Source of the DNA: Alkalimarinus coralli
Lineage (GTDB): Bacteria > Pseudomonadota > Gammaproteobacteria > Pseudomonadales > Oleiphilaceae
Direction: 5' to 3'
Length of the DNA stretch: 64,000 nucleotides
NCBI RefSeq assembly: GCF_023650515.1
Contig: NZ_CP096016.1
Span: 236,001 to 300,000, forward strand
Shown: piece by piece, positions 18,291-26,773 of the stretch
How the letters are laid out: every line of letters starts with the position of its first letter
Position numbering within the stretch: the stretch's first letter is position 1
Notes under the pieces: model-generated
Seen by the model: the letters and a program-made list of their open reading frames with translations, nothing else
Told to the model about the DNA's origin: nothing
Databases searched by the model: none
Position numbers and translations under genes: made by a program

Positions 18291-18899
18291 ATGGGCGCTC
18301 AGGTTCAGCCATATCATCATGGTAATCTTAAGCAAGCACTGCTTGATACGGCATTAGAGCATTTACGACTGCACGGGCCAGACAAAATCAGCCTGCGCGC
18401 ACTTGCGCGCGATGTGGGCGTTTCACAAACGGCACCGTACCGGCATTTTGAAGATAAAACTGCACTGCTGGCTGCACTGGCAACGGAAGGGTTCAGACGT
18501 CTATACGATGCGTCGCACTCAACGCTAAAAGCAGAATGTTCAGCCGCAGATGCGCTGCAAATGTCCGGTAAGTCATATATCCACTTTGCATTGGATAACC
18601 CGGAACTTTACCGTCTAATGTTTGGCCCCATGCTCTCACCTGACGATGATTTTCCAGAGCTTGAGGAGGCAGGAGGCAATGCTTTTAGGGTTATTGTCAG
18701 CCTGGTGCAGCGCGGCATTGATTCAGGTGAGTTTGTTAATAAAGACCCGCTGCTTGTCGCTAACTCAACTTGGGCGATGGTGCATGGTATTTCAAGCCTC
18801 ATGCTTGACCGCCGGTTTGACTGTGTCGAAGGGGGCATTTCGGAGTCGGTGCTGGATGAATCTCTAAGCCTTATTATGATTGGCATCACGGTTCGTTAA
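18291..18899 (+). CDS. TetR family regulator, divergent from RND operon
   Basis: 202 residues. HTH: YHHGNLKQALLDTALEHLRL, then ISLRALARDVGVSQTAPYRHF (about 34-54), with APYRHF as the recognition helix end. The C-terminal region (about 80-200) has the WHG-type ligand domain look (ALDNPELYRLMF, then STWAMVHGISSLML). Members next to RND operons usually repress them. The start is ATG 18291, with AAGGAACG eight bases upstream. A perfect regulator/operon divergon, and 18065-18087 is the candidate target. Confidence 0.92.
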   Translation: MGAQVQPYHHGNLKQALLDTALEHLRLHGPDKISLRALARDVGVSQTAPYRHFEDKTALLAALATEGFRRLYDASHSTLKAECSAADALQMSGKSYIHFALDNPELYRLMFGPMLSPDDDFPELEEAGGNAFRVIVSLVQRGIDSGEFVNKDPLLVANSTWAMVHGISSLMLDRRFDCVEGGISESVLDESLSLIMIGITVR

Positions 18900-19088
18900 T
18901 GCTCTGGCAGATCTTCGAGCGGTCAGTTTTGTGTGACTGAATCCAAATTTAGGTATTCCCTATCAAGCATATTGAAACTATTAATTAGTTCTATTCTTTG
19001 GCATCCGATACTATATTTTCACTGACTTTAAGAGGTGCTCAAGCAGAGTTGCTTAAGTGCTTTTCACTAAACTGTTTAGGAGATGGCG

Positions 19089-19340
19089 ATGAAAAGAGTA
19101 ACGATATTCGGTAAACCAGCCTGTGGTTTCTGCCAGCGTGCAAAGCAGCTTTGTGAGATCAAGGGATTTGAGTACCGCTTTATTGATATCCTTGAAGAAG
19201 GAATCAGTCAGGCTGACTTAGAGAAAACGGTGGGCAAAAAGGTTGAAACAGTGCCACAGATTTTTATTGGCCAGCAGTACATTGGCGGCTTCACCGAGTT
19301 TGATAAGCATGTTGCTGAACAGGTCGCCGTATCCCCATAG
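19089..19340 (+). CDS. Glutaredoxin, GrxA-like, CGFC active site
   Basis: 83 residues from ATG 19089; the AGGAG at 19078-19082 abuts an upstream ATG (19083), so the second ATG with a 6-base gap is preferred. The thioredoxin-fold dithiol is CGFC within KPACGFCQRAK, unlike the usual CPYC. The cis-Pro TVPQIF and the GSH-binding GGFTEFD are both conserved. It reduces disulfides with glutathione in the cytosol. The Gly-Phe active site may shift redox potential or cluster binding. Stand-alone gene. Confidence 0.9.
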   Translation: MKRVTIFGKPACGFCQRAKQLCEIKGFEYRFIDILEEGISQADLEKTVGKKVETVPQIFIGQQYIGGFTEFDKHVAEQVAVSP

Positions 19341-19415
19341 AATCTTTGCCCTTTGACTTGAATTGCACTTACTTAAGGCATAATGACCTACTACTGTCAT
19401 TCTCTAGTCTCAAAA

Positions 19416-19491
19416 GTCATTCCCGCGAAGGCGGGAATCCATTTGGAACGGAGTCTACAACCCTATGGATCCCCGCGTTCGCGAGGATGAC
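19416..19491. repeat. Inverted REP-like pair, copy 1
   Basis: Two diverged ~26-bp units face each other. The left (19416-19441) begins GTCATTCCCGCGAAGGCGGG and ends AATCCA; the right (19466-19491) is TGGAT...GAGGATGAC. Each contains its own GC-rich hairpin. The same family occurs at 59552-59576 and 61020-61134. Confidence 0.8.
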
Positions 19492-19646
19492 AAGCTTAAG
19501 TAAGTGCCATTCCCCTCTGGCTCCAATCTAAGGGTGCATTCTACATATATCTACTTACTGAGAACTACTTACAGGTAATTACTTACATACCTAACGAATT
19601 TATTAGCCGAGAATATCGACATTGATTAACCAAATGGAGATTTACC

Positions 19647-19847
19647 ATGGCTCGTATTCAAGCATCCAAAGGTTTACTTGACCGAATAAAGCAGAAGGCC
19701 GAATCATACGCCCAGAAAAACGGAACCTATGGAACCCGTTCTACGTTTGACCTGGGAAAGGTTATTGTAACGTTGGAAACGGTTCTCAGCCGCCAGCCTT
19801 CAATGAGGCTTGCCCCGATTAAAATTGAATCGGGGCGGCGAATGTAG
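19647..19847 (+). CDS. Small hypothetical protein
   Basis: 66 residues, family not recognised. GGAG seven bases before ATG 19647 supports translation. The sequence is basic and polar (ASKGLLDRIKQKAESYAQKN), with a probable helix at about 6-24 and no signal peptide or transmembrane segment. The last 15 codons overlap a perfect 9-bp stem (GCCCCGATT 19812-19820 with AATCGGGGC 19828-19836), so the 3' end doubles as a hairpin. Nothing nearby points to a function, and it may be a spurious frame. Confidence 0.45.
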   Translation: MARIQASKGLLDRIKQKAESYAQKNGTYGTRSTFDLGKVIVTLETVLSRQPSMRLAPIKIESGRRM

Positions 19848-19927
19848 TGTGACGGTTAATGGCACCGGGAGTGTGTTGTTGCCGTGACCTGAAAAGGGTT
19901 GGCATCGTCTACTGCGTCTATAGCACT

Positions 19928-20824
19928 TCATTTCAGGAACCTCCCCAGTTCTACGGTGAAACGCAAAGGTTCATTGAGTAGAGGGATATGACCGCTTTTT
20001 TCAAATATGACGATTTCAGACCGGGGTATCTTCTGATGCATGTAAGCCTGCCCCTGCCATGGGTACATTTCTGATTTTCGCCCCATCATCAAGGTGACGG
20101 GTATAGCAATGTCCGCTAGGTAGGGGCGCATATCGTAGTCCTGACTGAGGTAAGATTCTAGACAGCGTATGTAGGCAAACCAGTTGTCGGTAGGCATCAC
20201 CGATCTCATAAATCGCTCTTTTCTGCATATTTTTCGTGCGGCTTTTTTTAATGCTAACTGTGGCACGGCAGCACCGATAAACTTACCCAATTCATTCCAC
20301 ATCGCTTTTCTTAAATAGAGGGGTAATGCCTCGTAAGGCGTGTTGGGGCTGAACTCTTTGATCACTGAAAGAATATCCTTAAACCGGTTTAACCGGGCTT
20401 CACTTTGCTGGCCAAATATTCCCCACTGCCAGTGTTCAGAGTTAATAACCAGGGGGGATTGATCTATGTTGAGGTAATGGTGGATTCTGTCAAAGCCGGT
20501 TAACCGGTGCAGCTGAAGTGCGGTGAACGCGCCCATTGAAATACCAATCAGGCCAACCTTCGCGAGTCTTAAGTGATCGAGAATATCGTTGATATCCTCG
20601 ACATTGTTGGTGAGCACACAGGGTTTGTTGTAAGAAGTCAGGTGTGATTGCCCAAATCCTCTAAGGTCGGGAATAATAAAGCGATGCTGAGTGAGAAATG
20701 GAGCAAGGAACGGCAGCCAGTGACCTGAGTGCATCCCAAACCCGTGCAGCACCAGGCAAGGTTTGCCTGTGCCAACTATTCGAACAAAGAGTGTCTTACC
20801 GTCTCGCATGGTAAAGTACGGCAT
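19928..20824 (-). CDS. Alpha/beta hydrolase
   Basis: 298 residues. The oxyanion HG motif is HGFGMHSGHW (27-36), the nucleophile elbow is GISMG with Ser96, and the catalytic His is H279 in KSGHIPLL. A mid-protein lid (about 120-200) is Arg/Lys-rich. Substrate not predictable; likely an esterase or a small-molecule hydrolase in the cytosol, since no signal peptide is seen. It is divergent from a LysR gene 89 bp away, making it a possible target of that regulator. Confidence 0.85.
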   Translation of the reverse strand: MPYFTMRDGKTLFVRIVGTGKPCLVLHGFGMHSGHWLPFLAPFLTQHRFIIPDLRGFGQSHLTSYNKPCVLTNNVEDINDILDHLRLAKVGLIGISMGAFTALQLHRLTGFDRIHHYLNIDQSPLVINSEHWQWGIFGQQSEARLNRFKDILSVIKEFSPNTPYEALPLYLRKAMWNELGKFIGAAVPQLALKKAARKICRKERFMRSVMPTDNWFAYIRCLESYLSQDYDMRPYLADIAIPVTLMMGRKSEMYPWQGQAYMHQKIPRSEIVIFEKSGHIPLLNEPLRFTVELGRFLK

Positions 20825-20913
20825 AAGCCCTCACAAACTATATGAGTCTCGATAATTTACTCTATTTAGTATAGGCTGATTTCACTTTTCAGTGGTTAGA
20901 TACGTCTTGGTTT

Positions 20914-21819
20914 ATGTTTAAAAAACTGCCCTCACTACCGTTATTAAGAACCTTTGAAGCTGCGGCGAGAAACCTGAGCTTTAAAAATGCCGCAGATGAA
21001 CTCTGCGTAACCCCCTCTGCTGTAAGCCACCAGATCAAACAGCTTGAAGCGTACCTCTCTGTAAAGCTGTTTTTGCGGCATAATCGCGCTATTGATCTGA
21101 CGCCTGAGGGAAAGCTCTATTTTGCTGAAATAAACAGTGCGCTGTGGAGCATTGAGCGAGCAACCAACAAGTTATGTCACGCGGGTCAGGAAAACTCGGT
21201 CAACCTGAATACCTTTCCATTTATTGCAACTGAACTATTGGTGCCTCAACTCAAAAGGTTTAAGCAGCAACATCCCAATATTGAGCTTAAGATTGGCTCT
21301 ACCTCTCAAAGCCTGGATTTTCAAAACTCTAATATTGATGTGGCTGTAAGAATTGGTAAAGGCGACTGGCCGGGAACGGTAAGTGAAGCGTTAGTGCCGG
21401 TCAATCTTACACCACTTTGTTCGCCTGAGCTTTTAGAACAGCATGATGTTCGCTCGTTTGAAGACTTACTTCGTCAACCTCTAATACATAATGCCTATTT
21501 GAAAAGCCTATGGGCGATTTTGGCAAAGCAGAATGGGTTTACCTATGAGGTCAACGCACAGGACTTATGGCTGGATAGCATCCAATCTATGATTCAGGCT
21601 GCTGAACAGGGGTTGGGTTTTACACTCATGGATGTGCGCTGCATTCCAACCCGAATCAAGAATAAGACGCTGGTTGCCCCGTTTGATGTGAGCCTTTCAT
21701 CTGACGAGAAAGTTTATCTGGTATACCGGGAAAATTCCGGGGAAGCGAAAGGAACAGAACCAACGGCTGGAGTGAAAGCTGTGAATGACTGGATAAAAAG
21801 TATTTTTGCTGATCTGTGA
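20914..21819 (+). CDS. LysR family regulator, GcvA-like
   Basis: 301 residues. The N-terminal LysR HTH is clear: PLLRTFEAAARNLSFKNAAD, then ELCVTPSAVSHQIKQLEAYL (residues about 9-48). The effector domain (about 95-300) has the type 2 periplasmic-binding fold. The AARNLSFKNAADEL and AVSHQIKQLE wording matches the GcvA/AmpR-like subgroup. Divergent from the alpha/beta hydrolase; such pairs often share one control region. The effector is unknown. Confidence 0.9.
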   Translation: MFKKLPSLPLLRTFEAAARNLSFKNAADELCVTPSAVSHQIKQLEAYLSVKLFLRHNRAIDLTPEGKLYFAEINSALWSIERATNKLCHAGQENSVNLNTFPFIATELLVPQLKRFKQQHPNIELKIGSTSQSLDFQNSNIDVAVRIGKGDWPGTVSEALVPVNLTPLCSPELLEQHDVRSFEDLLRQPLIHNAYLKSLWAILAKQNGFTYEVNAQDLWLDSIQSMIQAAEQGLGFTLMDVRCIPTRIKNKTLVAPFDVSLSSDEKVYLVYRENSGEAKGTEPTAGVKAVNDWIKSIFADL

Positions 21820-21998
21820 TGAGTGATGAGTAGTGAGTGTGTTTTGTTAGACCCAGTTGGAAAGGGGAGTGGTTTATTTATCGGATGATTTAGTGTCACT
21901 TGAAGCTGAATTTTTATCGTTTGTCTGGAGGCTATTTTTGTCGATATCCTTGTTTTGATTGAGTGATTTGAGATATTGCTGAAAAGGGGTGGCAGACA

Positions 21999-22877
21999 AT
22001 GAATAAACAGAGCATCTGTATTTTAGCGACCGACCAATTTCCAATTTCATCGACACTGTATTTGCCAGCACAACCCAACAACACCTTTGTTATGGTCTGT
22101 TCTGCTACCGGTGTTAAGCGCAGCTACTATGACCTTTATGCTATACATCTATGCGAGCGTGGTTTTACCGTCTTGACTTATGACTATCGTGGTATTGGAG
22201 GCAGCAAGGTAGGCGATAACTGGAAGGGGAAAACACCTTCCATGTCTGATTGGGGCAGAAAGGACTTAGAGGGCGTTATACAGTGGGTAAACGAGTATTA
22301 TCCTGAAAAATTCTTTACCGCTGTAGTGCATAGTGTCGGCGGTCAACTAATAGGGTTAGCCGCCAGCAATAACAGTATTAAGGCCGTATTGGCGGTTGCG
22401 TCGCAAAGTGGCTATATTGGTCACTGGAGCGGGGTAGAGAAACTAAAATTCTACGGTGTGATGTATTTTGCTATTCCTGTTGCGACGTACTTATTTGGGC
22501 GAATGCCCGGGGTTCTTCTCGGCTCTGAAGATCTGCCTAAAGGCGTTGCCTTGCAGTGGGCGTATTGGTGCCGAAGCAGGCATTACATTGTGGATCGAAA
22601 AGGAGCTCCGGTAAGAGACGGGTTTGAAAAGTATGACCATAAAATACGGTTTTACTGTATCGCAGATGATTTGATGTACGGGCCTCTCAAGTCAGTAGAG
22701 GCATTGGCCGGTTATTACAAAAGCGCAAAAACAGAGGTCGTAGTAAGGCAGGCAGAGGACTATGGTGTGGACAATATCGGCCACTTTGGTTTTTTTCAGT
22801 CCTATATGCCAGCGATAGCATGGGATGAAACGGCAACTTGGCTAAAGGAGAGAGAGGCAGAGTCGTGTAATGCCTAG
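21999..22877 (+). CDS. Alpha/beta hydrolase (serine aminopeptidase-like)
   Basis: 292 residues. The nucleophile elbow is HSVGG with Ser112, where the family has GHSLGG, so the first Gly is His. Conserved early elements are CSATGVKRSYYD and TYDYRGIGGS (60-69). The catalytic Asp is likely in IADDLMYG and the His in NIGHFGFF. A hydrophobic lid (FYGVMYFAIPVATYLFG, about 151-167) suggests a lipid-like or membrane-associated substrate. RBS: AAAAGGGG upstream of ATG 21999. Two hydrolases flank the LysR gene, which may be coincidental. Confidence 0.85.
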   Translation: MNKQSICILATDQFPISSTLYLPAQPNNTFVMVCSATGVKRSYYDLYAIHLCERGFTVLTYDYRGIGGSKVGDNWKGKTPSMSDWGRKDLEGVIQWVNEYYPEKFFTAVVHSVGGQLIGLAASNNSIKAVLAVASQSGYIGHWSGVEKLKFYGVMYFAIPVATYLFGRMPGVLLGSEDLPKGVALQWAYWCRSRHYIVDRKGAPVRDGFEKYDHKIRFYCIADDLMYGPLKSVEALAGYYKSAKTEVVVRQAEDYGVDNIGHFGFFQSYMPAIAWDETATWLKEREAESCNA

Positions 22878-23076
22878 CTTGCGTGTTGAGCGCCAGATAC
22901 TCGTTTTAATTATTGCTAATTTTTACGTTAGCAGCTAAAACTGTATTATCTGCTTTCGGTTTTCGGAGAGAAGAGAGAGGAGAGCGCTTTAAAGCATCCA
23001 ATGTGTTGCAATGGAGAGCAAAACAATTAGTCTTATAACCAAACTCACACTTGAATCATGGAAGGTCTCTATCTCA

Positions 23077-23493
23077 ATGAATGATGAAGATATCGGTATC
23101 ATTCAATCTAGCTGGAACAAGTTGGTTGGAAAAGAGGAAGCGGCTATTGCCCACTTTTATGATCTTTTGTTCAAAAAGCGTCCAGATTATCGCCCGCTAT
23201 TCAGGGGAAAAGAAGAACTCCAGAGAGTAAAATTCATTGCAATGTTAAATGTCGTTATCAATGGCTTGGAGTACCTGGAAGCACTTGAAGGGCAGCTACT
23301 CATATTAGGGAGAAAGCACAGGCACTTGAATATTAGCCAAGAGGACTATGACATTGTCGCCTCTACGTTGATAGAGGCGCTTGATGATATCTCCGATCGA
23401 CCTTTTTCGGAAGCCGAAAAGGCCGCGTGGATGAAAGGTTTGATGCTTGTGTCATCTATTATGATTAGAGAGAGTAGCCCTTCTGATAGCTAG
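23077..23493 (+). CDS. Single-domain globin
   Basis: 138 residues from ATG 23077, whose product starts at the family's usual helix A (DIGIIQSSWNKLV); an ATG at 23011 would add 22 residues. The haem pocket has HFYDLLFKKRPDYRPLF (B-C-D corner) and GRKHRHLNISQEDY, where one His of the RKHRH group is the proximal (F8) ligand. The reductase domain of flavohaemoglobins is absent. Such globins bind O2 or NO in the cytosol. Stand-alone; a role in NO or oxygen handling is inferred. Confidence 0.85.
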   Translation: MNDEDIGIIQSSWNKLVGKEEAAIAHFYDLLFKKRPDYRPLFRGKEELQRVKFIAMLNVVINGLEYLEALEGQLLILGRKHRHLNISQEDYDIVASTLIEALDDISDRPFSEAEKAAWMKGLMLVSSIMIRESSPSDS

Positions 23494-23506
23494 TACAATT
23501 TAAGCT

Positions 23507-23647
23507 TTATAGCTGAAGTTTGACCGCTAACCCGCCTAGTGAAGAGCGGGAAAGCTCAATACTGCCGCGGTAGCTGCTGATGATATCTTTGACTGGCGCA
23601 AGGCCGATACCCTGACCTGAAAGAAATGCATCAGGTCGCGCCCCTTG
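23507..23647 (-). pseudogene. Sensor histidine kinase remnant (ATPase C-terminus)
   Basis: The only frame ending at the stop 23507-23509 runs 46 codons up to a stop at 23648-23650 and reads GARPDAFLSGQGIGLAPVKD, then IISSYRGSIELSRSSLGGL, then AVKLQL. This is the G2 box and final strands of a HATPase_c domain (compare GQGIGLAVVRDI...GGSI in PhoQ-like kinases). The rest of the kinase is absent and no cognate response regulator is nearby, so this is a decayed gene tail. Confidence 0.7.
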
Positions 23648-23701
23648 TTACAAACAGGTTGAAGTGAAGTGGTTTACTTGGTCTTTGCGATATGGTTAAG
23701 C

Positions 23702-23737
23702 ATAAAAAAGGGCCACTCAATGAGCAGCCCTTTCTAA
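23702..23737 (-). terminator. Intrinsic terminator of PPi-PFK gene
   Basis: On the coding strand AAAGGGC...GTGGCCC with an inner CTCA/TGAG pairing forms a stem that is followed by TTTTTT, 27 bp past the pfk stop. Confidence 0.75.
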
Positions 23738-23763
23738 ACGTGCATCGTAACTATATATCAAAA

Positions 23764-25029
23764 CTATATATCAAAACTAGTGCTGAGTTTCTTTTCAGTC
23801 AACGTGTTCTGCAACTTGACGTACTTAGGCAGACCGTTGTGTTGATAAGGAGGGTAGTCTTCACCACGAATAAGTGGTTCCAGGTAACGGCGGCACTCTT
23901 CTGTGATCCCAAACCCGTCATCGGTAATGTAGTGAATAGGCATTTTCTTCTCTTGGTTTGCTACTTGGCTAAGAGGTGCTTCGCCTATTGTCCACTTATA
24001 GTGTTCGCCGGGCTCACGAACGATGATCGGCATTACCGCGTTGCGGCCTTCAATTGCAAACTCTACCGCTGCTTTGCCCATTGCATAGGCCTGGTCTACA
24101 TCGGTTGCTGAGGATATGTGACGTGCTGCGCGCTGAAGGTAGTCAGCAACGGCCCAGTGGTATTTGTAGCCTAACGCTTGTTTAACCATATTAGCCAGCG
24201 CTGGTGCAACGCCGCCTAGCTGGGTGTGTCCAAAGGCGTCTTTCTGGCCTGCATCAGCAACGAAACGACCATCTTCATATTGTGCGCCTTCTGAAGCAAC
24301 GACCACACAGTAACCATACTTTTTAACACTGTCTTCGACGCGAGCGAGAAACTTCTCGCGGTCAAATGCAACTTCAGGAAACAGAATGATATGTGGTGCT
24401 TCGGTAGAATTTTTACCTGCCAAACCACCGGCTGCTGCAATCCAGCCTGCGTGACGCCCCATCACTTCGAGGATAAACACCTTGGTTGATGACTCGCACA
24501 TGGATGCGATGTCCATGGCGGCTTCCTGCGTTGAAATAGCAACATATTTCGCCACAGAGCCGAAGCCTGGGCAGTTGTCAGTAAAAGGAAGGTCGTTATC
24601 AACTGTTTTTGGCACACCGATACAGGTAATCGGGTAACCCATTTTTTCACTTAGTTGAGACACTTTATACGCTGTATCCTGAGAGTCTCCGCCACCGTTA
24701 TAAAAGAAATAACCAATGTTGTGAGCCTGGAATACTGCGATAAGGCGCTCATACTCGCGCTTGTTTTCTTCGAAGTTTTTCAGCTTGTAGCGGCACGAAC
24801 CGAAGGCGCCACTGGGGGTGTGGCGAAGTGCGGCAATGTCTTCTTTGGTTTCGAGGCTGGTATCAATCAGCTCTTCCCTAAGCGCGCCAATAATTCCATT
24901 TCGCCCAGCGTAAACAGTACCTATTTTATCGCTGTTAGCTCTTGCTGTTTCTATCACTCCGCATGCAGATGCGTTGATAACAGCAGTTACACCGCCAGAT
25001 TGTGCATAAAAAGCGTTTTTAATCGACAT
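23764..25029 (-). CDS. pfp: PPi-type 6-phosphofructokinase
   Basis: 421 residues from ATG 25029; a TTG five codons earlier is less likely. The family core is clear: AQSGGVTAVINASACG (start), NGGGDSQDTA (111-120) and PKTVDNDLPFTDNCPGFGS (140-158). Lys141 in PKTVDND, where ATP-dependent PfkA has PGTIDND, marks the pyrophosphate-using group. MGRHAGW and QRAARHISS are further signatures. It interconverts fructose 6-phosphate and fructose 1,6-bisphosphate with PPi, and the reaction is reversible, so it may serve glycolysis or gluconeogenesis. Stand-alone with a strong terminator. Confidence 0.9.
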   Translation of the reverse strand: MSIKNAFYAQSGGVTAVINASACGVIETARANSDKIGTVYAGRNGIIGALREELIDTSLETKEDIAALRHTPSGAFGSCRYKLKNFEENKREYERLIAVFQAHNIGYFFYNGGGDSQDTAYKVSQLSEKMGYPITCIGVPKTVDNDLPFTDNCPGFGSVAKYVAISTQEAAMDIASMCESSTKVFILEVMGRHAGWIAAAGGLAGKNSTEAPHIILFPEVAFDREKFLARVEDSVKKYGYCVVVASEGAQYEDGRFVADAGQKDAFGHTQLGGVAPALANMVKQALGYKYHWAVADYLQRAARHISSATDVDQAYAMGKAAVEFAIEGRNAVMPIIVREPGEHYKWTIGEAPLSQVANQEKKMPIHYITDDGFGITEECRRYLEPLIRGEDYPPYQHNGLPKYVKLQNTLTEKKLSTSFDI

Positions 25030-25192
25030 TACCTTGTGCCTCAAGAAGTATTAATTTCTGGCGCGCATGATACGTGAATTTAATTAATTTTTCATGACTC
25101 GATTTGACAAATTTGGTGAAATCAGAGGTTTTATATGTCACTTTTTATGAGGACTAAACCATCTTAGGGGGGATCAGCATTCAAGGTAGTAG

Positions 25193-25222
25193 AAAAGGTG
25201 TGGGCTGACTGCCACACACCTT
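25193..25222 (-). terminator. Intrinsic terminator after traF-like gene
   Basis: The sequence AAGGTGTG(T)GGC pairs with GCCCACACCTT around AGTCA, followed on the coding strand by TTTT; it starts 23 bp past the stop. Confidence 0.7.
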
Positions 25223-25244
25223 GGGGTGGAAGGTATACCGTTAA

Positions 25245-26468
25245 CTAAAAGGTGAATCCAAGCTCAGCCGCCGCCCCGTACTCGGTGCTGCTGACCAAAC
25301 CTGAGAGTTCGATATGGACGCCGAAGGGCGAAAACCCCAAACCTGCGGTAAACTGGCTGTCTTCCTCAACCCCTTCGCTATCGTTGCTGCTGCCGAAGTT
25401 ATGCCTCGCACCGACTCTGAACTGTGCAATGTCTAACAGGTCAAACTCGCCGCCAACAGAGATGAACTGATTATCATCTTCAAAGCCAAATGCTTTGTTC
25501 TCCGTTAAATCCAGGTCGGCGGTCAGTGTGAATATGTCTCGAGTGTATGCCACACCCACGGTGGCTTGCGGGTCTACATCCATGCTAATACCGGATTTTG
25601 TTTTAAGATCTGTAGGTATTACGTTTCGAATTGAAAGCCCTGTAATCCACTGGCCGCTGTCACCAAACTGGTATGCGACCCCTAGATCCATATTGAATGT
25701 GCTGTCGTCTGTTTCGTGCTCGTCTGAATCAAAGTCGTCATCATCGAACGATGCAACGTTGGCGGTATATTCGTAAGTAACGAGAGAGACGTATTTTGGC
25801 GAAACCCCCAGGGTAAGAGTATTGCCATTATGATCCAGTGCTGTCGCAAAACTAACACCGAATTCACTAATACCGCCAACGATAGCGGTGGCTTCTGATG
25901 TCAACGTGGTTTCGTCTATTTCTGCTGGAGGTGCACCTGCTGCTACGGCATCGAGATAGGCGATATCACTATCACTGATATCACCTCTTACGGTGCCTTT
26001 TACCGTGCCATCAAGAAATACACTAACGGCAAGTGCTTTGTTGGGAATCACCAGTGCGGCACCGACTCCTACGTCTACTCTTGCGGTGTCGTTATCGAGC
26101 TTTGAGAACTGACTGCTCAACCTTGCGGCAGATGCCTGAACGGCTGCCTGGTCGTTACGATTTACTGCTGAGTTAAATGTGTCAATTTCGTTCTGAATGT
26201 CATCAATTTGGTCAACAACGTCTTCATCATCGGCGAACTTTGCATTCGCTGAGGGGAGTATAAGGCCAAACCCATCGTGTTTCTCTTCGTGTTTGATGGC
26301 CAGTAATGCGGGGTTGTGAAAGCTGGCACTGGCAGGGCTAGATGAGGCCACACCGGTTCCACCCATCGCAAATGATCGTGCGTCTTGAAATGGGTTTGGT
26401 GCAGCAACAGCAGTCTGACTGCCAGCAACAATAACGCCAATAGAAAGAGCCAGGAGTTTTTGCTTCAT
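25245..26468 (-). CDS. TraF-like/FadL-superfamily outer-membrane protein
   Basis: 407 residues. Signal peptide 1-23 (cleavage VAA/PN). NPFQDARSFAMGGTGVASSS (25-44) is the hallmark start of conjugal-transfer-TraF-like (TraF_2) outer-membrane proteins, which resemble FadL-type barrels with an N-terminal hatch. An acidic helical segment (about 80-130) contains DEDVVDQIDDIQNEIDTFN, and the rest is barrel strands ending with an aromatic residue (ELGFTF). Despite the name, these proteins in marine Gammaproteobacteria are not linked to conjugation, and their cargo is unknown. The gene is single and ends with a clear terminator. Confidence 0.8.
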   Translation of the reverse strand: MKQKLLALSIGVIVAGSQTAVAAPNPFQDARSFAMGGTGVASSSPASASFHNPALLAIKHEEKHDGFGLILPSANAKFADDEDVVDQIDDIQNEIDTFNSAVNRNDQAAVQASAARLSSQFSKLDNDTARVDVGVGAALVIPNKALAVSVFLDGTVKGTVRGDISDSDIAYLDAVAAGAPPAEIDETTLTSEATAIVGGISEFGVSFATALDHNGNTLTLGVSPKYVSLVTYEYTANVASFDDDDFDSDEHETDDSTFNMDLGVAYQFGDSGQWITGLSIRNVIPTDLKTKSGISMDVDPQATVGVAYTRDIFTLTADLDLTENKAFGFEDDNQFISVGGEFDLLDIAQFRVGARHNFGSSNDSEGVEEDSQFTAGLGFSPFGVHIELSGLVSSTEYGAAAELGFTF

Positions 26469-26710
26469 GATGATTAGATCCTTCAGGTTTATTCACAATA
26501 AGATATGTGGATTAACAGCGACAACGTACTGGCCGTTGCAGGCTGAGTACTGATGACATTAGTTTCAGTCTAGGAGAATATTGCGTATTTTGAAGCAGCA
26601 AAATGTGTTTGTTTGTAGCGAATCTTAGATGATTGATAAGCTCACTGAGCGGCAATAAAGTTCCCTTGTTCTGAGGATGGGGTTTGCCGTATAAAAATTA
26701 ATAAACTGAT
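26469..26710. other. Intergenic region upstream of flagellar module
   Basis: This lies between the traF-like start and the sigma-28 promoter. It should hold the traF-like promoter. Apart from that I see no gene or repeat here. Confidence 0.5.
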
Positions 26711-26737
26711 TAAAGGAATCGCTAAGCGGGCCGATAA
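26711..26737 (+). promoter_or_regulatory. Sigma-28 (FliA) promoter, full consensus
   Basis: TAAA (26711-26714) and GCCGATAA (26730-26737) are separated by exactly 15 bp, identical to the enterobacterial FliA consensus. The start of transcription should be about 26744, 30 bp upstream of the small lipoprotein ATG. Confidence 0.85.
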
Positions 26738-26773
26738 GTGCTGTGAAAGAGACAATAAACAAAAGGATCGTAT

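Noticed and set aside
25245-26468. Conjugation gene (TraF) indicating an integrative element
   Set aside because: The family name is historical; no other transfer genes are present and the protein looks like a FadL-type outer-membrane barrel.
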